Assembly: GCA_900045905.1 (NCBI GenBank) | Contig: FCNS01000046.1 | Location: forward strand, 92,351-156,350 | From: Clostridiales bacterium CHKCI001 | Lineage (GTDB): Bacteria; Bacillota; Clostridia; Lachnospirales; Lachnospiraceae | Length of the DNA: 64,000 nt | Direction of reading: 5' to 3' | Shown: piece after piece, positions 53,680 to 63,388 of the stretch | Position numbering within the stretch: the first letter of the stretch is position 1 | Layout: the number at the start of each line of letters is the position of its first letter | Made by a program: the position numbers and the translations under genes | The notes under the pieces: generated by a model | What the model was told of the DNA's origin: nothing | What the model saw: only the letters and a program-made list of their open reading frames with translations | Database searches by the model: none

Positions 53680-53700
53680 AAATTTTTCCTTTTTCTCAAA

Positions 53701-54420
53701 CTATTGTCTGGATCTACAAAGTATCCTTGCATTTTCATATAACAACGAATGGATCTTCTTTTCTCCGTACTGTGCATACAAAACCTGCTCTATTTCCATC
53801 ATATTTGGCGTTCGATATCGAACTCCATGTGCATCCGAAGCTAAAACAGATATAAATTCATTTTCCAGCAAGGTATATGCCACTTCTTCTGCGTATATTC
53901 CATGTAATCCCAAAAAACTATCTTTATTTACCTGTATAGCACATCCCATCTTTTTCCACTCTGCAATAATATCAGGATTATTTTGAATACATTCATATCT
54001 TTCTACATGTGCAATTACAGGTTTTACTTTTAAATCGATTATTTTTTGTATTATATATGATATATAATCTGGTTCATCATCAAATCCAAATTCCATCAGC
54101 AAAGAACAACCATTATTAAGCATTATAATCTTATCTTCACAAATCAGAGAAGGAAGTTCTTCTGTAGAAAAGACCTCCATTCCAGGAAGAATTGTAATCT
54201 TTATATCGTTTTCAGCCAACGCTTTCCGAAATTTTTCCATTAACTTATAGTACCATTCTCCTTTATAATTTCGATAAAAATGTGGTACATTACAGTGAGG
54301 TGTTGCAACAATTACTTTTGTACCCGCCTCAACTGCCATTTCAGCCATTTGTAATGCTTCTTCCATATCTTGCGCCCCATCATCTATCCCAGGCAATATA
54401 TGACAATGAATATCATACAT
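53701..54420 (-). CDS. PHP-type tyrosine-protein phosphatase of the CpsB/YwqE family
   Basis: A 239-residue cytoplasmic Mn-dependent phosphatase. Metal ligands lie in MYDIHCHILPGIDDG (2-15), VIVATPHCN (about 40), VIAHVERY (about 136) and VLASDAHG (about 195), all PHP-fold signatures. It removes phosphate from the tyrosine cluster of the BY-kinase encoded further down the same locus. AAAGGAG precedes ATG 54420. Length matches the family. Confidence 0.93.
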   Translation of the reverse strand: MYDIHCHILPGIDDGAQDMEEALQMAEMAVEAGTKVIVATPHCNVPHFYRNYKGEWYYKLMEKFRKALAENDIKITILPGMEVFSTEELPSLICEDKIIMLNNGCSLLMEFGFDDEPDYISYIIQKIIDLKVKPVIAHVERYECIQNNPDIIAEWKKMGCAIQVNKDSFLGLHGIYAEEVAYTLLENEFISVLASDAHGVRYRTPNMMEIEQVLYAQYGEKKIHSLLYENARILCRSRQ

Positions 54421-54502
54421 GAAAAGATCTCCTTTTATATTTAATCAACGTAAACTGCTAATATTACTTTAATTTTAAATTTATTAAATATATTTTCTCA
54501 AT
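54421..54502. other. Longest gap inside the middle of the EPS run
   Basis: An 82 base AT-rich gap between the aminotransferase and phosphatase genes. No clear promoter or terminator is visible. Confidence 0.3.
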
Positions 54503-55609
54503 TTATATACAGTTTGCTATAATATGGCAAATTTTCTCAATTTCCTCAAAAGCCAGATCTGGATACAATGGCAAGCACAGTACATTATCTGAAATTTGTA
54601 GTGCAATTGGAGTTTCTTGAATTTCAAATTTTCCTTCATAGCACCCACACTGACTCAGTAATGGGTAAAAATATTTTCTTGGATAAATCTTCTCTTTATT
54701 TAAAGCATTACAAACACGATATCTAATTTGTCCAGACTCACTATCTTCAAATACAATCGGCATATAAGCATAATTATATTCTACTTCTTCCCGACGTTTA
54801 CTTAATATAACTTCTGGAATTTGTCCTAACAATTTTTCATAATACAATACCCTCTCTTTACGTTTTTGGATTAATTCCTGCAAATGATTTAGATTACATA
54901 ATCCCATCGCTGCATGAAACTCACTCATTTTCGCATTCAAACCAATTCCAGATATTTTTTCTTCTCCAGTGATTCCAAAATTACGCAATTGATGCATTTT
55001 ATATCCCATATCTAAGTCTTTAATTACAACAGCTCCGCCTTCTACTGAATGAAACACTTTTGTAGCATGAAAGCTAAAAATTGAACCATCACCAAAATTA
55101 CCAATTCCAATTCCTGATACTTTCTCTCCAAAGGCATGTGCTGCATCATAGATTACTTTCAAATTATACTTTTTGGCAATTCGATTAATCGCTTCAATAT
55201 CACAGGGATTTCCATAAACATGTACACCTACAATAGCTGTTGTTTTCTCAGTAATACATGCTTCAATCTTTTCTGGATCGATTGTATAGTCTTCCTTCCT
55301 AATATCACAAAAAACAGGCGTTAATCCATTTCGTACAATTGCATGACAAGTTGATACAAAAGTAAATGGTGTAGTAATTACCTCTCCATGTAAATCTAAT
55401 GCTTGTAGCAATGTCTCTAAAGCTAAATGTCCATTTGTAAATAGCATTGCATAAGGTACTTCCAGTATTTCCTGAAGTCTCTGTTCTAATTGATTATGCA
55501 GACTTCCCATATTAGTTAAAATATTACTGCTCCATATCTGGTCTAAATATTTCTCATACTCTTCTTTTGGCGGAAGATATGGCTTCGTGACATATATTGG
55601 ATGACTCAT
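54503..55609 (-). CDS. DegT/DnrJ/EryC1-type sugar aminotransferase
   Basis: A 368-residue PLP enzyme that aminates a nucleotide-linked keto-sugar. TNGHLALETLLQAL, TTPFTFVSTCHAIV and YDAAHAFGEK (Asp binding PLP) are followed by the Schiff-base lysine in SFHATKVFHSVEGGA (about 188). It lies just after the PglD-like acetyltransferase gene, giving a likely amination plus N-acetylation step. The matching 4,6-dehydratase is not in the window. GGTAGGAG precedes ATG 55609. Confidence 0.92.
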   Translation of the reverse strand: MSHPIYVTKPYLPPKEEYEKYLDQIWSSNILTNMGSLHNQLEQRLQEILEVPYAMLFTNGHLALETLLQALDLHGEVITTPFTFVSTCHAIVRNGLTPVFCDIRKEDYTIDPEKIEACITEKTTAIVGVHVYGNPCDIEAINRIAKKYNLKVIYDAAHAFGEKVSGIGIGNFGDGSIFSFHATKVFHSVEGGAVVIKDLDMGYKMHQLRNFGITGEEKISGIGLNAKMSEFHAAMGLCNLNHLQELIQKRKERVLYYEKLLGQIPEVILSKRREEVEYNYAYMPIVFEDSESGQIRYRVCNALNKEKIYPRKYFYPLLSQCGCYEGKFEIQETPIALQISDNVLCLPLYPDLAFEEIEKICHIIANCI

Positions 55610-55624
55610 CTCCTACCACCTCAC

Positions 55625-56281
55625 TTAACGAAATAGAGTATTTCCTTTTTCTCGTTTAAATACACGAGCTGGGTTCCCCATCGCAACATGCTGAGCCGGT
55701 ACGTCTTTATATACAGCAGTTCCCAACCCTAACACGGCCTCTTCTCCAATTTTAACATAGTCTCTTGCCAAAGTTCCTGGTCCCATATAGACTTCTTCTC
55801 CAAGCTCACAATGTCCTGCTATAAAAGCATTTGCCGAAACTACACTATGTAAACCAACTTTCGTATCATGACCTACAACTGAACCAAAATAAACCATTAT
55901 ATTATCTGATAACGTCACATTATTATCTATAAGTACTCCATTTGTAACAAGACATCCTTCTCCTATTTTTGCCGTGGGCCAAACAAAAGCGTTTTTATCT
56001 ATATATGTATAAAAAGAATATCCGTTTTCTTTTATTTTTTTATATAAAATTTTTCGGGCAGCTGGTTCCCCCATCATAATAATGAATCGAATTTCTTCTG
56101 GTGAAAATTTTTCTTTCACTTCTTCGAATGTATACACTTTTTTCCCATCTAACTCTGACACACCAATTACATCATCTACATATACCTTTTCATCCCATTT
56201 CTGATTCTCATTTCGATCATTAAATGGCATATTCATAAAACTTCTTCCCGTAGCACCTGCTCCATAAATTCCTAAAATCAT
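55625..56281 (-). CDS. PglD-like sugar N-acetyltransferase
   Basis: A 218-residue protein with an N-terminal Rossmann-like sugar-nucleotide part (ILGIYGAGATGRSFMN). A left-handed beta-helix of hexapeptide repeats follows (about 100-200: AKIGEGCLVTNGVLIDNN, SVVGHDTKVG, GPGTLARDYVKIGEEAVLG). The catalytic His is likely in GSVVGHDTK. The C-terminus VPAQHVAMGNPARVFK is typical. It would acetylate the amino sugar made by the adjacent DegT enzyme using acetyl-CoA. Confidence 0.9.
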   Translation of the reverse strand: MILGIYGAGATGRSFMNMPFNDRNENQKWDEKVYVDDVIGVSELDGKKVYTFEEVKEKFSPEEIRFIIMMGEPAARKILYKKIKENGYSFYTYIDKNAFVWPTAKIGEGCLVTNGVLIDNNVTLSDNIMVYFGSVVGHDTKVGLHSVVSANAFIAGHCELGEEVYMGPGTLARDYVKIGEEAVLGLGTAVYKDVPAQHVAMGNPARVFKREKGNTLFR

Positions 56282-56307
56282 GTTCGATTCCTCCTTAGAA
56301 TTATTTT

Positions 56308-58074
56308 TTAAATATCATTACCTACCTTATATATTTCTTCTTCACTTAATTGTGTAACTTTCATGTCAGCAATTCGATAAACTTTATCACACATTGCAAG
56401 TACACCTAGTCTATGTGTAGTTAGAATACAAGTTCTTGTTTTTGCCTTTTTCATCATATTTTCCAAAACAATTCGTTCTGTTCTCAAATCTAACGCAGAA
56501 GTTGCTTCATCTAAAAACAAAATCGGCGTTTGCCATAATAATGCACGTGCAATCGCAAGACGTTGATTTTGACCTTCCGAAAATCCGATTCCGCCTTCTC
56601 CAATTACATAATTAATTCCACCTGGAAGTTTTCTTACAAACTCCATTGCACAAGCGCTTTCTAAAGCCTCCTCTATTTCCTCATCTGTTGCCTCAGGATA
56701 TACAATACGTAAATTGTCAGCTATTGTTCCACTCATCATCGTATTTCCTTGCGGTACATAAGATACTGCTCTTCGAATTGATGGTCCGATTTCCATTGTT
56801 TCCTTTCCATCCAATCCAATGCCAACAAGTGCCTTTCCCTGCTTTACCTTTACAAGTCCTAACAATACTCTCAACATTGTCGTCTTTCCCTCTCCAGATG
56901 GACCAACTAATGCAACAATTTCTCCAGGCTTTGCACTTAAAAAAACATCTTTAAATACCTGTTTTCCATTCTGATATGAGAAATCCAGATGTTCAATCTC
57001 GATCCGCATTCCTTTTTCGTTTCCGTCCTTTAAAAACTGTTGTACTTTATCATCTTCTATCAATTTTTCATTCTCTATCAGTAAAAGCCTCCGAAGACGT
57101 TCTGCCGATGCAATTGTTGTAATACTATTTGGAAGCAATTGTACAAACTGTTTAAAGGCAGTCGCCATAGATGATGCTAATACAATTAATACAGTCATTG
57201 TTCCGATTGAAATCTTTCCCTGATAAATATGAAAAAGAACCCAAGCTAGACAAACCATCGCCCCCAACTGACCATTTACATACATCACTCCCCAAGAAAG
57301 GATAGAATATTTATTTACCTCTAATTCTATATTATATCTCTTTTTTTGAAGATTCTCTGACTTCTGATTAAATATTCGAAACAAACCAAACGCTTTAATA
57401 GTTAAAATATTTTGATAACTTTCCTTAAAAAAGGTCATAACCTCACTGACTACATTCCTTTGGTTTACACTACTGTGGTACATTTTCTTCATAAAAATTT
57501 GAGTTCCAAGTAAAATAATTGGTCCAATTATCGCAATCACTGCGATTAAGCTAAAATCATAATAAATAATTAAGATTGCTGTCACCATAATCTGTATTAC
57601 TAAACTCAGAGATTTTGGAATCCAATCAACAATTGCCGTAGAAATCAAGGTTGCATCTTCACCTAGGCGAGTAATAATATCACCAGAATGAATCTGATTC
57701 ATCTTTTCCCAATCAGCCATCAATATTGTTCTATATATTTTTTCTATAAAATTTTTTCTAATTTTATTGCTTATTACACCAGCAAGTCTTTGTGTCAACA
57801 TCGCCAAAATAACATTAAACAATCCAACTCCTATGTAGAAAAACGCAACTTGCATTACCCCTTTCCACTCATTTACAAGAAGAAGATCCACAAAATCCTT
57901 CAATTGAACCGAGATCAGCAGTGTAACACAAGACACTAACACAGTTAGTATTGTGTAAATCAGTATCTGACCCTTATACTCACTCGCTGACACATAAATC
58001 CACTTGATTTCTTGAAAAATTTTCTGAAGAAATCCCTGTTTCATTTTTTCTATTATTTTTTTTAACTTATTCAT
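56308..58074 (-). CDS. ABC transporter, fused permease and ATPase
   Basis: A 588-residue half-transporter. Membrane helices occur at about 33-320. The ATPase has Walker A GPSGEGKTTMLRVLLG (about 393), a variant signature FSEGQNQRLAIARALL (normally LSGGQ) and Walker B PILFLDEATSALD. It presumably works as a homodimer. EPS loci of the Wzx/Wzy kind do not need it, so it may export another lipid-linked or peptide substrate. It touches the preceding glycosyltransferase gene end to end. Confidence 0.9.
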   Translation of the reverse strand: MNKLKKIIEKMKQGFLQKIFQEIKWIYVSASEYKGQILIYTILTVLVSCVTLLISVQLKDFVDLLLVNEWKGVMQVAFFYIGVGLFNVILAMLTQRLAGVISNKIRKNFIEKIYRTILMADWEKMNQIHSGDIITRLGEDATLISTAIVDWIPKSLSLVIQIMVTAILIIYYDFSLIAVIAIIGPIILLGTQIFMKKMYHSSVNQRNVVSEVMTFFKESYQNILTIKAFGLFRIFNQKSENLQKKRYNIELEVNKYSILSWGVMYVNGQLGAMVCLAWVLFHIYQGKISIGTMTVLIVLASSMATAFKQFVQLLPNSITTIASAERLRRLLLIENEKLIEDDKVQQFLKDGNEKGMRIEIEHLDFSYQNGKQVFKDVFLSAKPGEIVALVGPSGEGKTTMLRVLLGLVKVKQGKALVGIGLDGKETMEIGPSIRRAVSYVPQGNTMMSGTIADNLRIVYPEATDEEIEEALESACAMEFVRKLPGGINYVIGEGGIGFSEGQNQRLAIARALLWQTPILFLDEATSALDLRTERIVLENMMKKAKTRTCILTTHRLGVLAMCDKVYRIADMKVTQLSEEEIYKVGNDI

Positions 58075-59036
58075 TATCTTTCCCCTGTATTTTTAATTCG
58101 ACTCCATCGTTTTTTCTTCTGTCTATGCCATAAATCTCTATTTCCAGCAACAACCATATAAAACCGATGATTACCCACTAACATCATAAAAAAGTTCAAA
58201 AACAAAAAGCCGATTTTTTTATAATAAATACATTTACGTATATTTTCTGAATACAACTTTGCATCCAGTTTTCTATACGATATTGACATGCCTAATTTTT
58301 TCCCTATTTTTTCTACTTCTCGATGAATTAAAAAACCATACATTCTCCATAAATAATCACCACGATGAAAACGATATGACCAACTACCTGGCTGAATGAT
58401 ATATCGGTACACCGACATTTTTTGCTGCATGCAATAAATTTTCCCTCTGCTCAATGCCAATACAGGTACAATACGATCTAATGCAGAGTATTTTACCATA
58501 TCCATTAACTCTTCTAAGTCCATTTCATCTTTCCAAAAATTTCTCACTAAAAGTGTAGAAGTCTGACCAGGAATTAAAAACTTTTCCAATTCTCGTATTG
58601 TATACTTTTTTTTTTCTGTATATGTAATATCAAAACTGACTGGATCTCCTTTTTCATTTATGATCTCACACTTATGGTATACGGCAACATAATCCGAATG
58701 CCTTTCCAAAAAATCCACTTGTTTTTGCAACTTGTATGGATCTGTCCAATAGTCATCTCCTTCTAAATATGCCACATAATCTCCTTGACACTGTCTTAAA
58801 ACATCCAAACTATTTGCCTTTATTCCAATATTTTTTGTTCGCAATATCGCTTGAATCTTATCTGAATATTTTTGTTTATACATACGAATAATATCCGCTG
58901 TAGCATCTGTAGATGCATCCTCTCCTATAACCAACTGAACTGGATATTCTGTTTTTTGTTCCAATACACTCTGAATTGCTTTCTCTATATACTTTTCATG
59001 GTTATAAGTAAGCATTGCTACTGTAATCGTTTTCAT
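58074..59036 (-). CDS. Glycosyltransferase family 2
   Basis: A 320-residue GT-A enzyme of a distinct GT2 subgroup. ITVAMLTYNHEKYIEKAIQSV, LVIGEDASTDATAD and VAYLEGDDYWTDPYKLQKQ carry the DXD-like metal site (EGDDYW). The C-terminus has a hydrophobic segment (about 275-300) and a basic tail, so membrane association is likely. It starts directly after the stop of the upstream glycosyltransferase. Donor unknown. Confidence 0.88.
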   Translation of the reverse strand: MKTITVAMLTYNHEKYIEKAIQSVLEQKTEYPVQLVIGEDASTDATADIIRMYKQKYSDKIQAILRTKNIGIKANSLDVLRQCQGDYVAYLEGDDYWTDPYKLQKQVDFLERHSDYVAVYHKCEIINEKGDPVSFDITYTEKKKYTIRELEKFLIPGQTSTLLVRNFWKDEMDLEELMDMVKYSALDRIVPVLALSRGKIYCMQQKMSVYRYIIQPGSWSYRFHRGDYLWRMYGFLIHREVEKIGKKLGMSISYRKLDAKLYSENIRKCIYYKKIGFLFLNFFMMLVGNHRFYMVVAGNRDLWHRQKKKRWSRIKNTGER

Positions 59037-60056
59037 CTAAACTTTTCCCCCAATCCTTCTTGCTATATTTCTCTCCTTAGTAATCAACCATTGCCAAACC
59101 TGAAAAATTCGCAAAGCTGCATATGGGAAATGGAGTATGAAGTTATATCGCCACTGATCTACTCTGGAAATATCAATCCTATTTTTACAGAGATCTTTCT
59201 TTAAACGCTCTCTTATGGCTTCCTGCTGCTTCTTCTGTGAAGCTTCCATCATCCGAAACATTTGAATACTGCAAGTATCTAGATAGCCTTTTAACATATC
59301 TTTATACACTTCTGGATAACTTTTTTTACATAGCCTGGTCCTCTCCCAAAACGCATCAATTATACTCAATCGATCTGATAAATATCTATTCTTTCTATCC
59401 ATAATACTATTTTTTCGAATCCGATAAAAGTATAAAACTGCTTCCGACCAAACAACTCTATTTGCTCTATGAATTAACTTATGAATTATTAATTCATCCT
59501 CATGCTGTTTCCCTTCTTCATAATTGCAATTATGAAATATTTCCTTCTTATATAATTTGTTCCATGCAGTAATAACTCCTATATTTTCTTCCCTCATCCC
59601 CGTCTGACTAAGTCTACTCATCAATTCCACTTTTGGAATAATGATAGGGTGATTTGAGATTTGATAATCTACTTTAACGTAGTTTCCGTCCTCAAATCTT
59701 TGAAAACATACAATAGCAATATCTGCTTGATATAAAATTATATTTTTATATAAAATTTCCAAATACAGTGGATGAACCCAATCATCTGAATCTACAAAAC
59801 ATAAATACTTTCCTTGTGCATGTGCAATGCCAGAATTTCTTGCAGCAGACAAACCCGCATTTTTCTGATGTATTACTCTAATATGTTCATATTTTTTTGC
59901 ATACTTATCACAGATCTCTCCTGTTCGGTCTGTAGAGCCATCATCAATCAATATCACTTCATAATCTTTAAATTTCTGATCTAAAACTGATCTCACACAT
60001 ACTGCTATATATGATTCCACATTATATGCCGGGATTATTACGCTGATTTTCACCAT
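59037..60056 (-). CDS. Glycosyltransferase family 2
   Basis: A 339-residue GT-A enzyme. KISVIIPAYNVESYIAVCV, VILIDDGSTDRTG, GLSAARNSGIAHA and LCFVDSDDWVHP define the donor site. AWNKLYKKEIF and HEDELIIHKLIHRAN follow near 170-195. The C-terminal region is basic. A gap of 72 bases separates it from the dehydrogenase gene upstream. Specificity unknown. Confidence 0.88.
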   Translation of the reverse strand: MVKISVIIPAYNVESYIAVCVRSVLDQKFKDYEVILIDDGSTDRTGEICDKYAKKYEHIRVIHQKNAGLSAARNSGIAHAQGKYLCFVDSDDWVHPLYLEILYKNIILYQADIAIVCFQRFEDGNYVKVDYQISNHPIIIPKVELMSRLSQTGMREENIGVITAWNKLYKKEIFHNCNYEEGKQHEDELIIHKLIHRANRVVWSEAVLYFYRIRKNSIMDRKNRYLSDRLSIIDAFWERTRLCKKSYPEVYKDMLKGYLDTCSIQMFRMMEASQKKQQEAIRERLKKDLCKNRIDISRVDQWRYNFILHFPYAALRIFQVWQWLITKERNIARRIGGKV

Positions 60057-60128
60057 ATTATTTTTCGCTTTCCCTATATTAATATTTCTAGTTTAAGTAA
60101 ATTTTCTAATTCATTCGGCTGTTTTCTA

Positions 60129-61379
60129 TTAATCTCTGTAAAAAATGTCACGTGTATAAACTTTTTTTCTCACATCATCTAAACAAGAATCATAACGATT
60201 GACAATAATTGCATCACTTTTCTCTTTAAATTTCTTTAGATCATTGATAACAACACTTCCAAAAAATGTCTCCCCATCGTTTAATGTAGGTTCATAAATA
60301 ATTACTGTAGCACCTTTTGCCTTAATTCGCTTCATAATTCCTTGAACAGAACTCTGACGAAAATTATCTGAATTGCTTTTCATTGTCAAACGGTATACAC
60401 CAATCACTGCTGTTTTTTCTTTATTTACACTATATTCATTGTCTTCTTCATATCCGTAGTATCCAGCCATTTTTAATACTCGATCAGCAATAAAATCCTT
60501 TCGTGTTCGATTACTCTCCACAATCGCTTCAATCAGATTCTCTGGAACATCCTGATAATTTGCTAATAACTGTTTTGTATCTTTTGGAAGACAATATCCA
60601 CCATATCCAAAAGATGGATTATTATAGTGGCTTCCTATCCGGGGGTCTAAACAGACTCCTTCAATAATCTGCTTTGTATTCAAACCCTTCATTTCTGCAT
60701 AAGTATCCAGTTCGTTAAAATAAGAAACACGTAATGCTAAATAAGTATTTGCAAATAATTTTACCGCCTCTGCCTCTGTGAATCCCATAAACAATGTATC
60801 AATCTGTTCTTTCACTGCTCCCTCTTGTAAGAAGCCTGCAAAAGTCTGTGCTGCTTTAACTAAATGTTCATCCTCTAGATCAGTACCAACTACAATCCTG
60901 CTTGGATATAAATTATCATATAAAGCTCTACCTTCTCGTAAAAATTCTGGACTGAAAATAATGTTTTTACTGCCAGTCTTTTTGCGGATCAAATTAGTAT
61001 AACCAACTGGGATTGTAGATTTAATTACCATAATTGCATTAGGATTATATTCTAATACTAGTTTAATAACTGCTTCTACAGCAGATGTGTCAAAGAAATT
61101 CTTCTGACTATCATAATTTGTCGGAGCGGCAATTATTACAAAATCGGCATCCATATATGCGGTTTTGGCATCCAAAGTTGCCTGCAAGTCAAGTTGCTTT
61201 GTAGCAAGATACTCCTCAATCTCTTTATCTACAATCGGAGACTTTTTGTTATTAATTAATTCAACTTTTTCAGGAACAATATCTACTGCTGTTACTTTAT
61301 GATGCTGAGATAAAAGTATGGCAATAGACAAACCTACATATCCTGTTCCTGCCACTGCAATTTGATACTGTCTATCCAT
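60129..61379 (-). CDS. UDP-glucose 6-dehydrogenase-like nucleotide-sugar dehydrogenase
   Basis: A 416-residue cytoplasmic enzyme that oxidises UDP-glucose to UDP-glucuronate using two NAD. The Rossmann start [19 protein letters not shown] (6-24), STIPVGYTN (about 127), [11 protein letters not shown] (about 145) and the catalytic cysteine in [14 protein letters not shown] (Cys about 258) match the short bacterial Ugd type. Other uronic-acid dehydrogenases share these motifs, so the exact sugar is not certain. The start is ATG 61379, seven bases after AAGGAG; the in-frame ATG at 61394 overlaps the ribosome binding site. Confidence 0.92.
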   Translation of the reverse strand: MDRQYQIAVAGTGYVGLSIAILLSQHHKVTAVDIVPEKVELINNKKSPIVDKEIEEYLATKQLDLQATLDAKTAYMDADFVIIAAPTNYDSQKNFFDTSAVEAVIKLVLEYNPNAIMVIKSTIPVGYTNLIRKKTGSKNIIFSPEFLREGRALYDNLYPSRIVVGTDLEDEHLVKAAQTFAGFLQEGAVKEQIDTLFMGFTEAEAVKLFANTYLALRVSYFNELDTYAEMKGLNTKQIIEGVCLDPRIGSHYNNPSFGYGGYCLPKDTKQLLANYQDVPENLIEAIVESNRTRKDFIADRVLKMAGYYGYEEDNEYSVNKEKTAVIGVYRLTMKSNSDNFRQSSVQGIMKRIKAKGATVIIYEPTLNDGETFFGSVVINDLKKFKEKSDAIIVNRYDSCLDDVRKKVYTRDIFYRD

Positions 61380-61400
61380 TTTTTTCTCCTTCATTTTTCT

Positions 61401-62813
61401 TTACTCTGCCCCTTTTCCTCTTACTACCATTAGTACCGTTTTCATCAGTATCTTTACATCTAGTCCCAAACTCCAATTCCGTATATACTCTGTATCCAGT
61501 TTTACGACTTCCTCAAAATCTGTGATCTCACTTCTTCCACTTGCCTGCCACATTCCAGTCAGTCCTGGTTTCATAGCAAGCCTTCCTTTATGATGTAATT
61601 CATACTGTTCATACTCATCCACAGTAGGTGGTCTTGTTCCTACTAAAGACATATCTCCTTTTATCACATTAAAAAACTGAGGAAACTCATCTAAGCTTGC
61701 TTTTCGAATAAAATTCCCAAATGGAAAAATACGTGGGTCGTTATCAACTTTAAACATTAATCCGTTCATTTTATTTTGTTTCATTAGATCCTTTTTTCGT
61801 TCTTCTGCATCCAAATACATGGAACGAAATTTATAAATTTTAAATTTTCTTCCATTCTTTCCTACTCTCTGCTGAGAGAAAAAAATTGGCCCTGGTGACT
61901 GAATATAAATGATTGGCCCAATAAAAAGAAAAACAATTGCAGTTAATACTACTCCTACCAGTCCTCCACAAATATCCATACATCTTTTTAAGAACAGTTC
62001 TTCTGGACGAATCTGTCTCATTGTGGCAGTAAGTACAGGAATTCCATTTACACGAGTAGCGGTACAATCCAGTTTTTCATCAAAGATCTGATTGATTTTA
62101 ACATGAACCGCAATTCCCATTTTTACTAATGTTTCTGCTAATTTTGTCACATTTTCCGTTTTTAAATACAGAAGGACATCATCTACTACATGCGTACGAA
62201 AATACTCCATCATCGTTTCTTTCGTTGCTACAACTGGAATTTTATTAATTTCAGTTCCAATTTCCTGTCTAGAGCCATCTGAAAGTACAATTCCAGACAG
62301 TTTCAGTGTACTATATTGATTTACTAGTAATTTTTTTACAATACGCTCTGCATCATTTCTCTTACAAACCAAGAATAGGTAATTAACAATTTTTCCCTTT
62401 TTTCGTTCTCTTCGTAGATGACACTTTAACAAATATCTTGTCCCATACATAAGAACAATTCCACACAATACAAAATAAAAAAATACAAGTCTAGAATAAT
62501 TCTCTGTTATTTTAAGTACAAACATATAAGCAAACAAAAGCAACATAATAATAAACATTTGTTTGCAAACTGCTATAAATTCTTTTCCCCATCCTCTTCT
62601 TAGGATTCCCGAATATGGTTCTATAAAAAAAGTGACAAATATAGGAAGCAAAAGTATAACAAAAGCAACATGACGATACGGATGCGTTTCGAATACATTA
62701 TTCCATCCATTTTTCAACATATATGCCAAAATAAATGCGCATTGAATAGCAACTATATCCCCTACCAAGAAATCAAAATGTTTGTTCCACTGTTTTCTTA
62801 CATTTTCGTGCAT
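61401..62813 (-). CDS. Polyprenyl-phosphate sugar-1-phosphate transferase starting EPS repeat units
   Basis: A 470-residue membrane enzyme. Five N-terminal helices (about 15-130) and a Rossmann-like middle part (about 140-250) precede the catalytic bacterial sugar transferase domain. Its signatures are FLKRCMDICGGLVGVVL (about 274), FKIYKFRSMYLDAEERK, KASLDEFPQFFNVIKGDMSL (about 375) and VGTRPPTVDEYE. It transfers a sugar phosphate to undecaprenyl phosphate, the first step of the repeat unit. GGAGG precedes ATG 62813. It is the first intact gene of the EPS run. Confidence 0.93.
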   Translation of the reverse strand: MHENVRKQWNKHFDFLVGDIVAIQCAFILAYMLKNGWNNVFETHPYRHVAFVILLLPIFVTFFIEPYSGILRRGWGKEFIAVCKQMFIIMLLLFAYMFVLKITENYSRLVFFYFVLCGIVLMYGTRYLLKCHLRRERKKGKIVNYLFLVCKRNDAERIVKKLLVNQYSTLKLSGIVLSDGSRQEIGTEINKIPVVATKETMMEYFRTHVVDDVLLYLKTENVTKLAETLVKMGIAVHVKINQIFDEKLDCTATRVNGIPVLTATMRQIRPEELFLKRCMDICGGLVGVVLTAIVFLFIGPIIYIQSPGPIFFSQQRVGKNGRKFKIYKFRSMYLDAEERKKDLMKQNKMNGLMFKVDNDPRIFPFGNFIRKASLDEFPQFFNVIKGDMSLVGTRPPTVDEYEQYELHHKGRLAMKPGLTGMWQASGRSEITDFEEVVKLDTEYIRNWSLGLDVKILMKTVLMVVRGKGAE

Positions 62814-62852
62814 AGTTCCTCCATATAACTTTACAATTTCTTTTCGTTACAC

Positions 62853-63388
62853 TCAGACCAATTCCTCATTTCCTAAAATTTGAAAGCCCATATAAATATT
62901 CTTAATCTTTCCCAAAAAGAGAATTTGGATTACCGTAGTTCTTTGATACAGATTTACTTTTATAATTTCTTGTTTATACTCTTTTAGATTTCCTGCTACC
63001 ACTTCAATCTCATTTTTTCCCTTTACATGGATAGTACTAATTTTAGAAAAATGGCTTTTTCCTCCCCATCACTTTACAAAATTAACCTCTGACTCATTAA
63101 GTTGCTGTAAATAAGAATCAACGTTTGATCTTATTTCTTGTATTTATAATAATCTACTTAATTGCAAATCTTGCTTTAATAATATATCTACCCCATTAAT
63201 TTTTTCTGTAACCAAAAAGATATAACCTGGAAAAGGAGTTCCTGAATCTTTCGGAATCTTCCTCCAAACTTTTTTATACACTCCCTTTGCAAGAAAAAGC
63301 AATCGTCTATTAAAGTATCCATTTTATGTTGCATCAACTGACAAAACCGTTTTTCCTGTCCAACGCTCACTTATAATACCTACCACAT
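62853..63388 (-). pseudogene. Degraded gene upstream of the EPS locus, function unknown
   Basis: A strong ribosome binding site AGGAGG precedes ATG 63388, but the reading gives ATG-TGG-TAG. Beyond further stops the frame is open as SVGQEKRFCQLMQHKMDTL to 63188. After a frame change, coding-like segments appear (RSNVDSYLQQLNESEVNFVK, then a TGA, then IHVKGKNEIEVVAGNLKEY to a stop at 62853). The residues look protein-like and in one direction, so I read this as a decayed gene of about 170 codons. I do not recognise the family. Confidence 0.5.
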
